From an uncultured Fibrobacter sp. (GTDB taxonomy: Bacteria > Fibrobacterota > Fibrobacteria > Fibrobacterales > Fibrobacteraceae), in NCBI RefSeq assembly GCF_947166265.1, contig NZ_CAMVDO010000009.1:1-64000 (forward strand): DNA of 64,000 nt. The letters are read 5' to 3'. The translations under genes were made by a program, and so were the position numbers. The notes below the pieces were generated by a model. It made no database searches and was not told the DNA's origin. It was given only the letters and a program-made list of their open reading frames with translations. This document shows, piece after piece, positions 1 to 9,141 of this stretch (the first letter of the stretch is position 1; each line of letters opens with the position of its first letter).

Positions 1-67
1 CCAAAAGCAGACTTTTCGTCGCCATAGACAGACGTAAATAAGCGCCAACACCGCGAACACAAACCCC

Positions 68-396
68 ATGCCAGTGCATGCATTCGGGTTCGACACGACC
101 CTCGGCAACGTCCTTTTCGCCTCGACATTCCTCGCGACCGATATGATGAGCGAACTCTACGGCAAAAGGGAAGCGAGCCGCTGCGTTAAGATAGGCTTTC
201 CACATTGGTAAGCCAGCTGATTAACGTGATTGCCTTCAACCTGCTCGCCTTCGCAGGAACATTCCCGTGGAAAACTCTCGGTGAAATCCTTATTCTCGGT
301 TACGCCATCTTTATCGTGACATCGCTAATGGACACACCGTTCGTTTACCTTGCCCGAAGAATCGCCGAAAAGCATCCGGACCTGCTGAAGAACTAA
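68..396 (+). pseudogene. Remnant of YhhQ/VUT-family queuosine precursor transporter
   Basis: Two pieces of one family lie in different frames. The first reads MPVHAFGFDTTLGNVLFAST and ends in KREASRCVKIGF, which matches the conserved first part of the family. It stops at TAA around 207. The second starts in another frame with STLVSQLINVIAFNLLAF and runs to the stop at 396, matching the C-terminal helices. The family is usually about 220 residues, so roughly 100 central residues are missing and the frame is broken at the junction near 200. Intact members import queuosine precursors across the inner membrane (family knowledge). The gene should be non-functional. The true 5' end may lie before 68, since the upstream bases do not give an obvious membrane helix. 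Confidence 0.7.
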
Positions 397-414
397 CGAA
401 CGACATTCTTAAAG

Positions 415-1701
415 TCATTCTTGGTCGACTTTAGGAGCGAAGGAATCCTGGGTATGTTCCCTAAAAATTTCCTTCGGCAGTTCCTTGCCCTGCTTTTTCC
501 AGGAGCTATATTCTGCAGTCGCCGTAAAGATGACATCCGTCGAAGAATTTAGGGCTGTTTCGAGGCTGTCCTGCACCACGCTGATCATAAGGCCCACAGC
601 CACCACCTGCATGGCAATGTCCGAAGAAATTCCTAAAGGGGCACAAGCAAGAGGGATCAAGAGCAGAGAGCCCCCCGTCACGCCACCCGCCCCACAGGCG
701 GAAAGCGTTGCAAACAGGCACACGACCAGGGCACTCGTAAAGCTGACCTGTATTCCAAGGGTATGCGCCGCGGCAAGCGTCATGATCGCAATGGTAATGG
801 CGGCCCCGCTCATATTAATCGTCGCCCCTAGCGGAATGGACACCGAATAAAGCTTGCGGTCAAGTTCCAACTTTTTGCAAAGCGCCATGTTCACGGGGAT
901 ATTCGCCGCCGAACTGCGCATAAAGAATGCCGTCACGCCAGAACTCTTGTAGCAACGCAGAATCAGGGGGAAAGGATCTCGACGAAGTACAACCCCCACA
1001 ATGAGAGGTGTCACGACAAAAGCCATAAAGAGCATCGTTCCCACCAGCAAAAGAATCAGCGAACCATACGTCTTGAAAATTTCGATACCGTTCGTAGAAA
1101 CCGACGTAAACATAATTCCCATAATGCCGAAGGGCGCAAGGTTGATAATCCAGCGCACCACCAGGGAAACGGCATTCGCCAAGTCGCGAAGGACCGCAAA
1201 AGTCGTATCGCTCGACATCTTCTTCAGCGCAAAACCAAGACACATCCCCCATACCAAAATACCGATATAGTTGGCATCGACAATGGCCGCCAGCGGATTC
1301 GACACCGCACGGACGAGCAGGTTATGGAGGACATCTAAAATATCCGTTGGCGGAGCCCCCGTCTCTACGGCATTTACCAGGTACAATTTCTGCGGACAAA
1401 ACGTCCCTGCCAGCACGGCGACTACAGACGCAAGTGTCGTACTGACCAGATACAACAAAATCACTTTCGCAAAACGACGGTCTAAATGCGATTTTCCTAG
1501 CGAAAGGGAACAAACGATCAATATAAAGACCAGTATCGGGGCGACCGCCTTGAGCGCGCTCACGAAAATGACACCCAGTTCCCCGATCCACTTTTGTGAG
1601 GGCAGCAGTAAGCCGAAGATGGCTCCCCAAAAAATGGCAATCACTATACGTAGCACCAAATTCGAACTATTATATGTTTTTACCCATCCGTGTATTTTCA
1701 T
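415..1701 (-). CDS. sstT: Serine/threonine:sodium symporter, SstT-like (DAACS family)
   Basis: A 428-residue multi-pass membrane protein of the dicarboxylate/amino acid:cation symporter family, close to the length of E. coli SstT (414). The N-terminal part contains the family pattern around VSALKAVAPILVFILI. The C-terminal half holds the re-entrant hairpin region with MRSSAANIPVNMALCKKL and the substrate-binding stretch GATINMSGAAITIAIMTLAA. It is expected to take up serine and threonine with Na+. I chose the ATG at 1701 over longer upstream starts because a GAAGG ribosome-binding site sits just before it and because the preceding residues have no family match. It is divergent from the glycosyltransferase at 1844, so the 142 bp between them should hold both promoters. 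Confidence 0.88.
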   Translation of the reverse strand: MKIHGWVKTYNSSNLVLRIVIAIFWGAIFGLLLPSQKWIGELGVIFVSALKAVAPILVFILIVCSLSLGKSHLDRRFAKVILLYLVSTTLASVVAVLAGTFCPQKLYLVNAVETGAPPTDILDVLHNLLVRAVSNPLAAIVDANYIGILVWGMCLGFALKKMSSDTTFAVLRDLANAVSLVVRWIINLAPFGIMGIMFTSVSTNGIEIFKTYGSLILLLVGTMLFMAFVVTPLIVGVVLRRDPFPLILRCYKSSGVTAFFMRSSAANIPVNMALCKKLELDRKLYSVSIPLGATINMSGAAITIAIMTLAAAHTLGIQVSFTSALVVCLFATLSACGAGGVTGGSLLLIPLACAPLGISSDIAMQVVAVGLMISVVQDSLETALNSSTDVIFTATAEYSSWKKQGKELPKEIFREHTQDSFAPKVDQE

Positions 1702-1843
1702 TACAACCTTCTTTTTTACAGATGTAATATAAATATAAATTTGCCGTTTTTGCAAAAAAAACGCAAGGCGAGCAAGAAAACACCTCCATTTTCCAAAAGT
1801 TGCTTTCGCAAATCCGCCCCGATGAACTAAATTTTTGCGCGAA

Positions 1844-2977
1844 ATGTTTTTTACGGTGCTCACATACCTGGTCATCGGCCTTTTGGCAGTGTTTGGACTA
1901 TTCTATATAGTCCTCGAAGTCCGTTTTTTCCGGGCTCTAGGCAGCGTACGCACTGGCACGTCCGACGTGGAACCGCCACCCAAGGTGAGTATCCTGATTT
2001 CGGCGCGAAACGAATCCGCCGGAATTCGCGAAACACTGGACTCGGTTCTTGCACAGGACTACCGTGGAGACTGGGACGTGTGGGTCGCCGACGACAGAAG
2101 CGATGACGACACCCCGACGATTCTCGCCGAATACGCCGCCAAGAACCCTAGACTGCATGTTCTAACCATCAAGGAAATTCCCGAAGGCGTAAGCCCCAAA
2201 AAACACGCTCTATCGCAACTTATAGAGGCCTGCGAAGGCGAAATCCTATGCCTTACGGACGCCGACTGCCTCGTAAAGCCTACCTGGGTTTCGGGAATTA
2301 TAGCCGAATTTGAACCTGGAATCGAACTGGTTGCCGGACACTCCTACATTCCGACCGTTCCCGGAAAATCGAGTCTACTGATATGCATGCAGGCGGTAGA
2401 AACCCTGATTTACCGCGTGGCAGGAACCGCAGGGCTTGCCATGAGGCTCCCGCTCACCAGCACCGGCAACAACCTCGCCTACCGCAAGAGTTTCTTCAAG
2501 AGCGTGCATGGATTCGACAACGTGATTAAAATCCAGAGCGGCGACGACGACCTGCTGATGCAAAAACTCGCCGCAGACCGCCCATGGGCCATGCGCTACT
2601 GCATCGCGGAATCCACCTTCGTGACGACAAACGGCAAGGAAACGCTGAAGGAACTCTGGGAACAGCGCAAGCGCTGGGCTTCGAAGACTATATACTATAC
2701 ACCGAAAATCGTGTTCGTACTCAGCATGGTGTTCCTTTTCCTTACGATGCTGTGTGTCGCGGCGGTGCTTTCACCGTTCAGCTTTGCAGTCTTTATCGCA
2801 ACCCTTAGCGCATTTGTCGCCAAGTGCATTGGCGATTCGATCTTAATACTCCGCGGGCTTCGGATATTCAGGCAACAGCACCTGTTAAAATGGTGCATTC
2901 CCGTCGAATTTATTCACGCCCCCTTTACCGTGCTGGCCGTGCTTTTTGGCCTGTTCGGACGATTTAAATGGAAATAA
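1844..2977 (+). CDS. Membrane-anchored family 2 glycosyltransferase
   Basis: A 377-residue GT-A fold enzyme that transfers an activated sugar to an envelope acceptor at the inner face of the membrane. Residues 1-28 form an N-terminal membrane helix. The donor-binding core starts at VSILISARNES (about 48), with acidic residues in DDRSDDD (83-89) and a second acidic site in CLTDADCL. The catalytic SGDDDLL and the acceptor motif QRKRW follow, and two or three helices close the C-terminus. That layout is typical of processive or lipid-acceptor GT2 enzymes. The substrate cannot be told from sequence. The ATG at 1844 is preferred over a TTG at 1835; no strong ribosome-binding site is visible for either. 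Its stop overlaps the topB start region, suggesting co-transcription. Confidence 0.83.
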   Translation: MFFTVLTYLVIGLLAVFGLFYIVLEVRFFRALGSVRTGTSDVEPPPKVSILISARNESAGIRETLDSVLAQDYRGDWDVWVADDRSDDDTPTILAEYAAKNPRLHVLTIKEIPEGVSPKKHALSQLIEACEGEILCLTDADCLVKPTWVSGIIAEFEPGIELVAGHSYIPTVPGKSSLLICMQAVETLIYRVAGTAGLAMRLPLTSTGNNLAYRKSFFKSVHGFDNVIKIQSGDDDLLMQKLAADRPWAMRYCIAESTFVTTNGKETLKELWEQRKRWASKTIYYTPKIVFVLSMVFLFLTMLCVAAVLSPFSFAVFIATLSAFVAKCIGDSILILRGLRIFRQQHLLKWCIPVEFIHAPFTVLAVLFGLFGRFKWK

Positions 2978-5529
2978 AGATGGCAACTACGACAAAAAAA
3001 GCAACTACGACTAAAACGACCGCAACCAAGACCGCCGCTAAAACGGCAAAGACTGTGACCAAAACAGCCGCAACAAAAAAGACGGTCGCCGCAGGTGAAG
3101 GCAAGACCCTGATTATCGCCGAAAAACCGAGTGTCGCCCTCGACCTGGTTCGCGTGCTCGGCCAAAAGAACTTCAAGAACGAAAAGACGCATTACGAAAG
3201 CGATACCACCATCGTGAGCCATGCCATCGGCCACCTGGTCGAAATCGCCGACCCGAAAGAAATCGACGAAAAGTACAAGAAATGGGAAATGAGCACGCTC
3301 CCCATGCTTCCGAAGGAATTCCCGCTGGTCGCAACGCCTGCCACCCGCGGACAGCTTTCCGCCTTAAGCAAACTCATCAAGCGTAAGGACGTGACGACCA
3401 TCGTGAACGCATGCGATGCGGGCCGCGAAGGTGAACTGATTTTCTTCTATATATTACAGTACGTGCTCAAGGGCAAGTTCACGGGCAAGACCATCAAGCG
3501 CCTGTGGATGCAGAGCATGACCCCGGCCGCCATCAAGGATGCGTTCGAAAACATGCGCGACGGCGCCGAAATGGAAAACCTGAAGGCCGCAGCCCTTTGC
3601 CGTAGCGAAGCCGACTGGCTGATCGGCATGAACGGAAGCCGCGGCCTTACCGCCTACAATAGCAGTATGGGCGGATTCCAAGTGACTCCGTGCGGACGTG
3701 TGCAGACGCCGACGCTTGCCATTATCGTGAACCGCGAAGAAGAACGCCTGCAGTTCGTGCCGCAAAAGTTCTGGACCGTGGAAGCCGAATTCGACAACGA
3801 CGGCAGCCACTACCAGGGCAAGTGGTTCACCACCAGCAAGGAAGACGGCAAGGACAAGGTCAAGCAGATTTTTGACGAAGCCCGCGTCAAAGAGATTCTC
3901 GCGAAATGCAAGGGCAAGGCAGGAACCGTCGAAGAGACTTCCGCCCCCTCGCTCCAGAAGTGCGGTCCGCTGTACGACTTGACGACGCTCCAGCGCGAAG
4001 CGAACAATCGCTTTGGCTTTAGCGCGAAGACGACCCTTTCGATTGCGCAGGCTCTGTACGAACGCCACAAGGCGACCACCTACCCGCGTACCGACAGCCG
4101 TTGCCTGCCCGAAGACTACGTGGCCCCGGTGAAGGCAACCCTCGGCAAAATCGAAGGCCCGCTCACCAAGTTTGCAGAAACCGCACTCAAGAACAACTGG
4201 GTCGTGAAGACGCCCAAGGTGTTCGATAACTCCAAGATTTCGGACCACTTCGCCATTATCCCCACCGGCGTGATGCCCTCGGGACTCACCGAAGCCGAAC
4301 AGAAGATTTTCACGATGATTTGCCAGCGATTCATCGCCGTATTCTTCCCGCCAGCCAAGTACGAAAACACCACCCGCGTAACAACCGTCGAGGGCGAAAC
4401 CTTCCTCACCGAAGGCAAGGTGCTCATCGATCCGGGTTTCAAGGCCGTGTACGGCAAGGACAGCGATGACGAATCGAGCATTCCGGCACTCAAGGGCAAG
4501 TCCGCCAAGACGGTCGCCCTCGAAGAAAAAGAAGACTTTACCAAGCCGCCTGCACACTACACCGAAAGCACGCTCCTTTCCATGATGGAAAGCGCCGGTA
4601 AGTTGGTGGAAGACGAAGAACTCCGCGACGCCATGAAGGAACGCGGCCTTGGAACGCCGGCAACGCGCGCCGCCATTATCGAAAAGCTCGTCAGCGACAA
4701 GTACGTGGTTCGCGACGGCAAGGACATGATCCCGACCGCGAAGGCATTCGACCTTATCAAGGTCTTGAAGGCAATGGACATCGAGGCGCTCACCAGCCCG
4801 GAACTCACCGGCAACTGGGAATACAAGATGGAGCAAATCGAGAAGGGCAAGGAAACCCGCGAAAAGTTCATGGAAGGCATCGTCGACATGACGCGCACCA
4901 TGGTCAAAAACATCAAGGGTTTCAAGGAAGAAAGCACCACCGGCGAAGCCCCGTTTAGCCCCGTGAACGGCAAGAAGGTCTTTGAGACCGTGAGCCGCTA
5001 CACCACCGAAGACGGCATCGTGATTCGCAAGATGATCGGCGGCAAGCGTCTTACGCCTGAAGAAATCACCGAGCTCTTGACCAACCGCAAGATTGGCCCG
5101 CTCACCGGATTCCGCAGCAAGCGCGGTTCCGAATTCTCGGCAGTCGTCATCATCAACGACGAAAACAAGATCGAGTTCGTATTCGACGAAAAGCCCGAAG
5201 AAGTGGAAGTTGGCGAAGTCGTCGGAAAGTCCCCCGTTGACGGTTCGGACGTCTACGAAACCATGACCGGTTACGTAAGCGAATCCTACCTGAAAAAAGA
5301 ACCCAGCGGAATCACGCTTCCGAAGATTCTCCTGGGCAAGGAACTTTCGCCCGACATCATCAAGACGCTGCTCGCCGGCGAAAAGACGGCGCTCATCAAG
5401 GGTTTCCGCAGCAACAAGACGCACCGGAATTTCGACGCCTACCTGAAGCTCGAAAAAGGAAAAATCAAGTTCGAATTTCCGCCGCGCGAGTTCAAGCCCC
5501 GCCGCTTTGGCAAGAAAAAAGATGCATAA
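2968..5529 (+). CDS. topB: DNA topoisomerase III (type IA)
   Basis: An 853-residue type IA topoisomerase that passes single strands through a transient break to decatenate DNA and resolve recombination intermediates. The TOPRIM domain begins at TLIIAEKPSVA (about 48) with the acidic triad in ACDAGREGE (about 150). The active-site tyrosine is Tyr372 in TYPRTDSR. Two repeats of a C-terminal domain are visible at about 670-745 and 750-845, each with a GFRS motif. There is no obvious zinc-finger cysteine cluster. The first 40 residues are almost only Lys, Thr and Ala, an unusual basic tail that could bind DNA. ATG codons at 2968 and 2980 are both possible; the first overlaps the stop of the glycosyltransferase gene. 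Confidence 0.92.
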   Translation: MEIKMATTTKKATTTKTTATKTAAKTAKTVTKTAATKKTVAAGEGKTLIIAEKPSVALDLVRVLGQKNFKNEKTHYESDTTIVSHAIGHLVEIADPKEIDEKYKKWEMSTLPMLPKEFPLVATPATRGQLSALSKLIKRKDVTTIVNACDAGREGELIFFYILQYVLKGKFTGKTIKRLWMQSMTPAAIKDAFENMRDGAEMENLKAAALCRSEADWLIGMNGSRGLTAYNSSMGGFQVTPCGRVQTPTLAIIVNREEERLQFVPQKFWTVEAEFDNDGSHYQGKWFTTSKEDGKDKVKQIFDEARVKEILAKCKGKAGTVEETSAPSLQKCGPLYDLTTLQREANNRFGFSAKTTLSIAQALYERHKATTYPRTDSRCLPEDYVAPVKATLGKIEGPLTKFAETALKNNWVVKTPKVFDNSKISDHFAIIPTGVMPSGLTEAEQKIFTMICQRFIAVFFPPAKYENTTRVTTVEGETFLTEGKVLIDPGFKAVYGKDSDDESSIPALKGKSAKTVALEEKEDFTKPPAHYTESTLLSMMESAGKLVEDEELRDAMKERGLGTPATRAAIIEKLVSDKYVVRDGKDMIPTAKAFDLIKVLKAMDIEALTSPELTGNWEYKMEQIEKGKETREKFMEGIVDMTRTMVKNIKGFKEESTTGEAPFSPVNGKKVFETVSRYTTEDGIVIRKMIGGKRLTPEEITELLTNRKIGPLTGFRSKRGSEFSAVVIINDENKIEFVFDEKPEEVEVGEVVGKSPVDGSDVYETMTGYVSESYLKKEPSGITLPKILLGKELSPDIIKTLLAGEKTALIKGFRSNKTHRNFDAYLKLEKGKIKFEFPPREFKPRRFGKKKDA

Positions 5530-5534
5530 GGAAT

Positions 5535-5628
5535 AGATTGCTTCGCTGCGCTCACAATGACATAAAAGACTACGTCATTGCGAGGAGTGTAACAAGCCTG
5601 TCCTGAGTTTGTCGAAGGAAAGCAATCC
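5535..5628. repeat. Palindromic intergenic repeats 5' of the GIY-YIG gene
   Basis: Two oppositely oriented copies of an element with conserved ends (ATTGCTTCGC ... CAATGAC) lie head to head between topB and the GIY-YIG gene: 5536-5560 and, inverted, about 5574-5628. The second has a longer interior containing CCTGTCCTGAG and TTTGTCGAAGG, a motif seen in intergenic repeats of many bacteria. Related copies occur at 5935-5965 and 63335-63370. Confidence 0.7.
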
Positions 5629-5638
5629 AAAAAAGAAC

Positions 5639-5929
5639 ATGCAAGAGAGATCTTACACTTATATTCTTTTTAATAAACCTAATGGTACTCTATATACAGG
5701 AGTTACCTCTAATCTTGTTAAAAGAATGCAAGAGCATAAATCTCTTCTCAAAGGTTTCACTAAGAAATACAATGTTACAAAACTAGGATACTTTGAAGAA
5801 CACACTTCTATAATTAATGCAATAGAAAGAGAAAAGAAAATTAAGGGCGGTTCTAGAGCTAAAAAAATTGAACTTATAAAAAGCATGAATCCTGAATGGA
5901 AAGATTTATTTGATGGTTTTAATTTGTAG
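5639..5929 (+). CDS. Small GIY-YIG domain endonuclease
   Basis: A 96-residue stand-alone GIY-YIG domain of the UvrC/Slx1-like superfamily. The paired motifs are YTYIL (about residue 5) and LYTGVT (about 17), with the catalytic arginine candidate in NLVKRMQEH. The glutamate lies in the helix INAIEREKKIKG and the asparagine in MNPEWKDLF. Such enzymes cut DNA, and many single-domain members have no known role. The base composition is much more AT-rich than topB before it and the GH3 gene after it. Palindromic repeats flank it on both sides, suggesting that the gene and repeats moved as a unit. The ATG at 5639 is chosen because the domain begins directly after it. Confidence 0.8.
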   Translation: MQERSYTYILFNKPNGTLYTGVTSNLVKRMQEHKSLLKGFTKKYNVTKLGYFEEHTSIINAIEREKKIKGGSRAKKIELIKSMNPEWKDLFDGFNL

Positions 5930-5933
5930 TTCA

Positions 5934-5966
5934 TGGATTGCTTCGCCTTTCAGGCTCGCAATGACG
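5934..5966. repeat. Palindromic repeat 3' of the GIY-YIG gene
   Basis: This copy begins five bases after the GIY-YIG stop codon. It has the same ends as the 5' copies (GGATTGCTTCGC and CGCAATGACG) around a different palindromic centre, CCTTTCAGG. Confidence 0.7.
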
Positions 5967-6035
5967 TGGGAGCCGAGAGCAGCGGCAAAGCTTGCTTTGA
6001 CATTGCCGAGGCGAACCAGTCATGCACTTTGTGCA

Positions 6036-7319
6036 ATGACGTATAGAAAAATAATCACATTTCTTTTTGCATTGGCCATAAGCGCTTTTGCGGAAGAGTC
6101 TCAGGACGAGATTCATTTTGTACCGTTGAATTCGCTGACAGAATCCGTAGCGGAACAAGTCGGTGACACCAATGCGGCCGTAAACGCAGCAGCAAGTGAG
6201 CCCGAGAACAGTTCGGCAGCAGCCATGCCGTACACCGCCGAAGCCTTGCCGCAAAACGATTCGGCAGAAACGCCTTACGGACTCCCCCGCGAGCTCTTGC
6301 CGCTGTGGGATTCCATGACAATCAAGCAGAAGGCCGCGCAGATGGTCATGGTGTACCTCACCTCGTCGCAGTTCATTATCGAAAACGAAATCGGCGGAGT
6401 GCTTATCACAGGCCAGCACCTTCGCTCCGCAAAACGCTACCTGAACACGATGGCCGAAATCGACTCCGGCCTAAGAATCCCGCTCGTCGTCGCCACGGAC
6501 CAAGAAGGCGGAATCGTCAACCGACTGGCCTCTTACTCCGATACATGGCGAGGCGTTCCCAGCGCACTGGAAATGCGACGCATGGATTCGACAGACATCC
6601 ACTCGCTCGCCAACAAAATCGGAAGCGCACTGAAAGAACTCAAAATAAACATGAACCTGGCTCCCGTTCTTGACCCTTCTAAAGACAGCCGCGGCAAGAA
6701 TTCGTTCATGGAAGAAAGCCGCCGCTCCTGGGGCAACGACACCACAAACGCATTCAAAGTAAGAGCATTCGTCAAGGGCATGAGCGAAAACGGAGTCGTC
6801 TGCGTATCCAAGCATTTTCCGGGTTACGATTCCTGGACCAACAGCGACCACCAAATTGCCGTGAGCGCAACCCCCAGGGCAAAGATTGCAAAGAACGTGA
6901 GCTTCTTCAAGACACTCGCAAACGACATTCCCGTGACCATGATGAGCAGCGTAAGCTTTGTGCGCATTTCAAGCCGTCCCGCCGTATTCGAGCCGAAAAT
7001 TGTCAAAATGGCCCGCGACATGTCTCCCGAGACCGTCATATTGACCGACGACCTGTGGGGAGTAAGCCTCCGCGCCTGGATTAGCGGCAACGAACGCGTG
7101 CGTAGCAAGAACTACCCCGCCAAGGATTTCAGAAAACTCGTGCGCACCGCCTTGATGGCCGGCAACGACATGTTCATGATTACCTACTCGTCAAAAGCGG
7201 TAGAAATGATCAACTACCTGGACGCACTATCCAAACAAAGTAAATACTACAAGCAACGTATCGAAGAATCCTCCGCCCGCATCTTAAAGATGAAATACCG
7301 GGCGGGAATTATCAAGTAG
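6036..7319 (+). CDS. Exported glycoside hydrolase family 3 protein (NagZ-like)
   Basis: A 427-residue protein with an N-terminal signal peptide ending near ISAFAEE and a low-complexity Ala/Glu/Ser region to about residue 75, then a GH3 TIM barrel. Recognisable pieces are VVATDQEGGIVNRLA, NMNLAPVLDP, the KHFPG motif and the nucleophile region TVILTDDLWG. NagZ-type GH3 enzymes remove beta-N-acetylglucosamine from muropeptides or chitin oligomers. Here the export signal points to the periplasm or surface. The usual D-S-H acid/base dyad after KHFPG reads N-S-D-H, so catalysis may differ. The ATG at 6036 is chosen because it starts the signal peptide; the upstream in-frame extension is repeat-derived. 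Confidence 0.8.
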   Translation: MTYRKIITFLFALAISAFAEESQDEIHFVPLNSLTESVAEQVGDTNAAVNAAASEPENSSAAAMPYTAEALPQNDSAETPYGLPRELLPLWDSMTIKQKAAQMVMVYLTSSQFIIENEIGGVLITGQHLRSAKRYLNTMAEIDSGLRIPLVVATDQEGGIVNRLASYSDTWRGVPSALEMRRMDSTDIHSLANKIGSALKELKINMNLAPVLDPSKDSRGKNSFMEESRRSWGNDTTNAFKVRAFVKGMSENGVVCVSKHFPGYDSWTNSDHQIAVSATPRAKIAKNVSFFKTLANDIPVTMMSSVSFVRISSRPAVFEPKIVKMARDMSPETVILTDDLWGVSLRAWISGNERVRSKNYPAKDFRKLVRTALMAGNDMFMITYSSKAVEMINYLDALSKQSKYYKQRIEESSARILKMKYRAGIIK

Positions 7320-7338
7320 CGTCTAATGATACAGGACG

Positions 7339-7692
7339 TTACTGGACGTCATTCGGCAGGATTCCCGATTCGCGGGCTTTCTCGATATCGACAATTTCAG
7401 ATTCACCAGACTTAAAGTTGCCATTTTCAACTTCATCTTTGTATAAAAGTTTTGCAGCGATTTCATCAATCATTGCCGTGATGGAATCCGCCATCGGAGT
7501 CACCCATACACTATACCACGAATAAATACGACTTTTTTCTTCCATAATGGATTCCGCGCCAAAGACTTGCATCGGATTAATCGTTATCGGCTTGGACTCC
7601 GAATGAAACAAAATGTAAAGTTGATATTAAGGACCACATAATCAAAGGGTTTCACGACATCGGTAATCGTCGTCGTATCGGTAAAACAGGTT
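7339..7692 (-). pseudogene. Probable frameshifted hypothetical gene
   Basis: The 3' part (7339-7611) is an open frame of 90 residues with no family I recognise, beginning near LFHSESKPITINPMQVFGAE. Directly upstream on the same strand, a different frame reads CFTDTTTITDVVKPFDYVVL and continues to NINFTF. The two join naturally if one base was lost or gained near 7612. No signal peptide or good start remains at the 5' end. I infer a broken gene for a small exported or lipoprotein-like product. The alternative is a genuine 90-residue protein starting at 7611. Confidence 0.35.
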
Positions 7693-7845
7693 TTCCTTAT
7701 GATTTTTTGTCATTCGACAGCTCCCCGCCATAACGGCATTTAATCTTTTAACACCACAAAAGTCAGCCCTGCAAAAAAAACGCAAAAGCACAGACTTTCG
7801 CGTTTAAATACAAATGGAAATTTACAAGATGTCTATTATTTTTCG

Positions 7846-8406
7846 TTACACCACTTTCGCTTTCTTCGGATTTGTGATGTTTTTTACTTCCTTGAGCAGG
7901 CGATCGGGCCCCACCTTATTGTAGGCGAGTTTCAGGATTTCCGCCGCCGCCATCGCATCGTCCAGGGCACGGTGGTGATTGAACTCCGGCAGTTCCAGCG
8001 ACTCCGTTAATTTATGCAGGCTGTAGCTTGGAAGTCCCGGGAAAAAGCGACGCGAAATCTTTACCGTGCAAAGTCTCGGCGGGTCGATCTTGATGCATGC
8101 GCGTCGAAGTTCTGTCCGCATAAACTTGATATCGTACTGCACATTATGCGCAACGAAAATACGGTCCTGCAAAAGTTCCGCCACTTCTTCGGCGATGGAG
8201 GCAAACTGGGGCTTTCCGCGCACCATTTCGTCGGTAATTCCCGTGAGGTTCTGCACAAAGGGCTGTATCGGCATGCCGGGGTCCACCAACGCCGAATACG
8301 TCTTAACGACCTCACAATCATCCAGGAGCACAATACCTATCTCGGTAATGCGCCCCACTTCGGCAGTGCCGCCCGTCGTTTCAAGATCCACTACAGCAAA
8401 TTTCAT
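7846..8406 (-). CDS. DnaQ-like 3'-5' exonuclease (DEDDh)
   Basis: A 186-residue stand-alone exonuclease of the DNA polymerase III epsilon family. The Exo I motif is VVDLETTG (residues 5-12), with Asp and Glu as metal ligands. Exo II is in HNVQYDIKFM (Asp about 98), and Exo III in HHRALDDAM (His and Asp about 150-155). These make the DEDDh set complete. The length matches isolated epsilon-like domains rather than a fused polymerase. Likely roles are proofreading, or trimming of DNA or RNA ends. It stands alone between the hypothetical gene at 7339 and the exported protein gene at 8485. Confidence 0.87.
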   Translation of the reverse strand: MKFAVVDLETTGGTAEVGRITEIGIVLLDDCEVVKTYSALVDPGMPIQPFVQNLTGITDEMVRGKPQFASIAEEVAELLQDRIFVAHNVQYDIKFMRTELRRACIKIDPPRLCTVKISRRFFPGLPSYSLHKLTESLELPEFNHHRALDDAMAAAEILKLAYNKVGPDRLLKEVKNITNPKKAKVV

Positions 8407-8484
8407 TGTACAAAACCAAAACAGATTTCTTTGCTAAACGCGCAAAGACGTCAATCATCATCCCACACACCTGAAACTAGAAAC

Positions 8485-9078
8485 CTATCTTACCGGGATA
8501 TCAAATTCCAATGTCTGGCGGGCAGATTCGCTGACGACCTTCGCCTTGAGTACCTTGGACTTGGGCTTTGCGTAAAGAGGCACCACCATCAGATTCGAAA
8601 TGCCACGGTCTTCGCTCGGAGTGGCTTCGCTATCGCGCGCCGTCTGCGAAAAAATCGGAGACTTTCCCTTGTCGTAAATCGAATATGTCAGTTCGCGAAC
8701 AAAGCCCTTCTTGATCTGTTCGGTAGGCACCTGGAAATACACGATACCGCCCTTGGGAACCTTGCGCAAGCTGTCACGAATTTCCTCTTCGGTCGCAAGT
8801 TCGCCTTCCATCATCATGCGAACATCCTTCTTGAGCTTATCGACGCTCTCGTAGTTGATCGTGATTTGGAACTTGGCGTCTTCGGGAATCGCACTCGGAC
8901 GCACATCGCGAATCTTCGCGTTATTCTGATAATATTCCCAGCGACCGTTATCGTGCAGTAGAACGGTAGAACCGTTCGAAGTCGTCGCGATAATGTCTGC
9001 GGCAGACGCACACGCGGCGGCACAGAATGCCACCAGGGAAAGCGATCTTGCCCATTTACACACCCGATCCCATTTCAT
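8485..9078 (-). CDS. Exported protein of unknown function
   Basis: A 197-residue protein with a signal peptide (hydrophobic LSLVAFCAAACASA, cleavage near AAD, residue 27). I do not recognise the mature part. It begins with an SH3-like short stretch (TSNGSTVLLHDNGRWEYY) that resembles the small 'displays a residue table for ligand' segments seen in many exported bacterial proteins. A mixed alpha/beta region follows. A good ribosome-binding site (AGAGG) precedes the ATG. It follows glucokinase on the same strand, with a perfect hairpin in the gap, so it may have its own transcription. Confidence 0.6.
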   Translation of the reverse strand: MKWDRVCKWARSLSLVAFCAAACASAADIIATTSNGSTVLLHDNGRWEYYQNNAKIRDVRPSAIPEDAKFQITINYESVDKLKKDVRMMMEGELATEEEIRDSLRKVPKGGIVYFQVPTEQIKKGFVRELTYSIYDKGKSPIFSQTARDSEATPSEDRGISNLMVVPLYAKPKSKVLKAKVVSESARQTLEFDIPVR

Positions 9079-9102
9079 AAGATACCTCTTCTTAATGAAT
9101 TA

Positions 9103-9126
9103 CCGCACGGTTACAAAACCGTGCGG
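9103..9126. terminator. Perfect hairpin between glucokinase and the next gene
   Basis: A 10-bp stem (CCGCACGGTT / AACCGTGCGG) with an ACAA loop lies in the 63-bp gap after glk. There is no U-run directly after it on the minus strand, so it may be an attenuator or RNA-processing site rather than a clean terminator. Confidence 0.45.
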
Positions 9127-9141
9127 CCCCTTATCCTTTTT

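Noticed and set aside
3454-5424. A long open frame of 656 codons on the minus strand opposite topB
   Set aside because: It is the antisense shadow of a gene with strong third-position GC bias. It has no start context, no domains and a composition typical of antisense frames.
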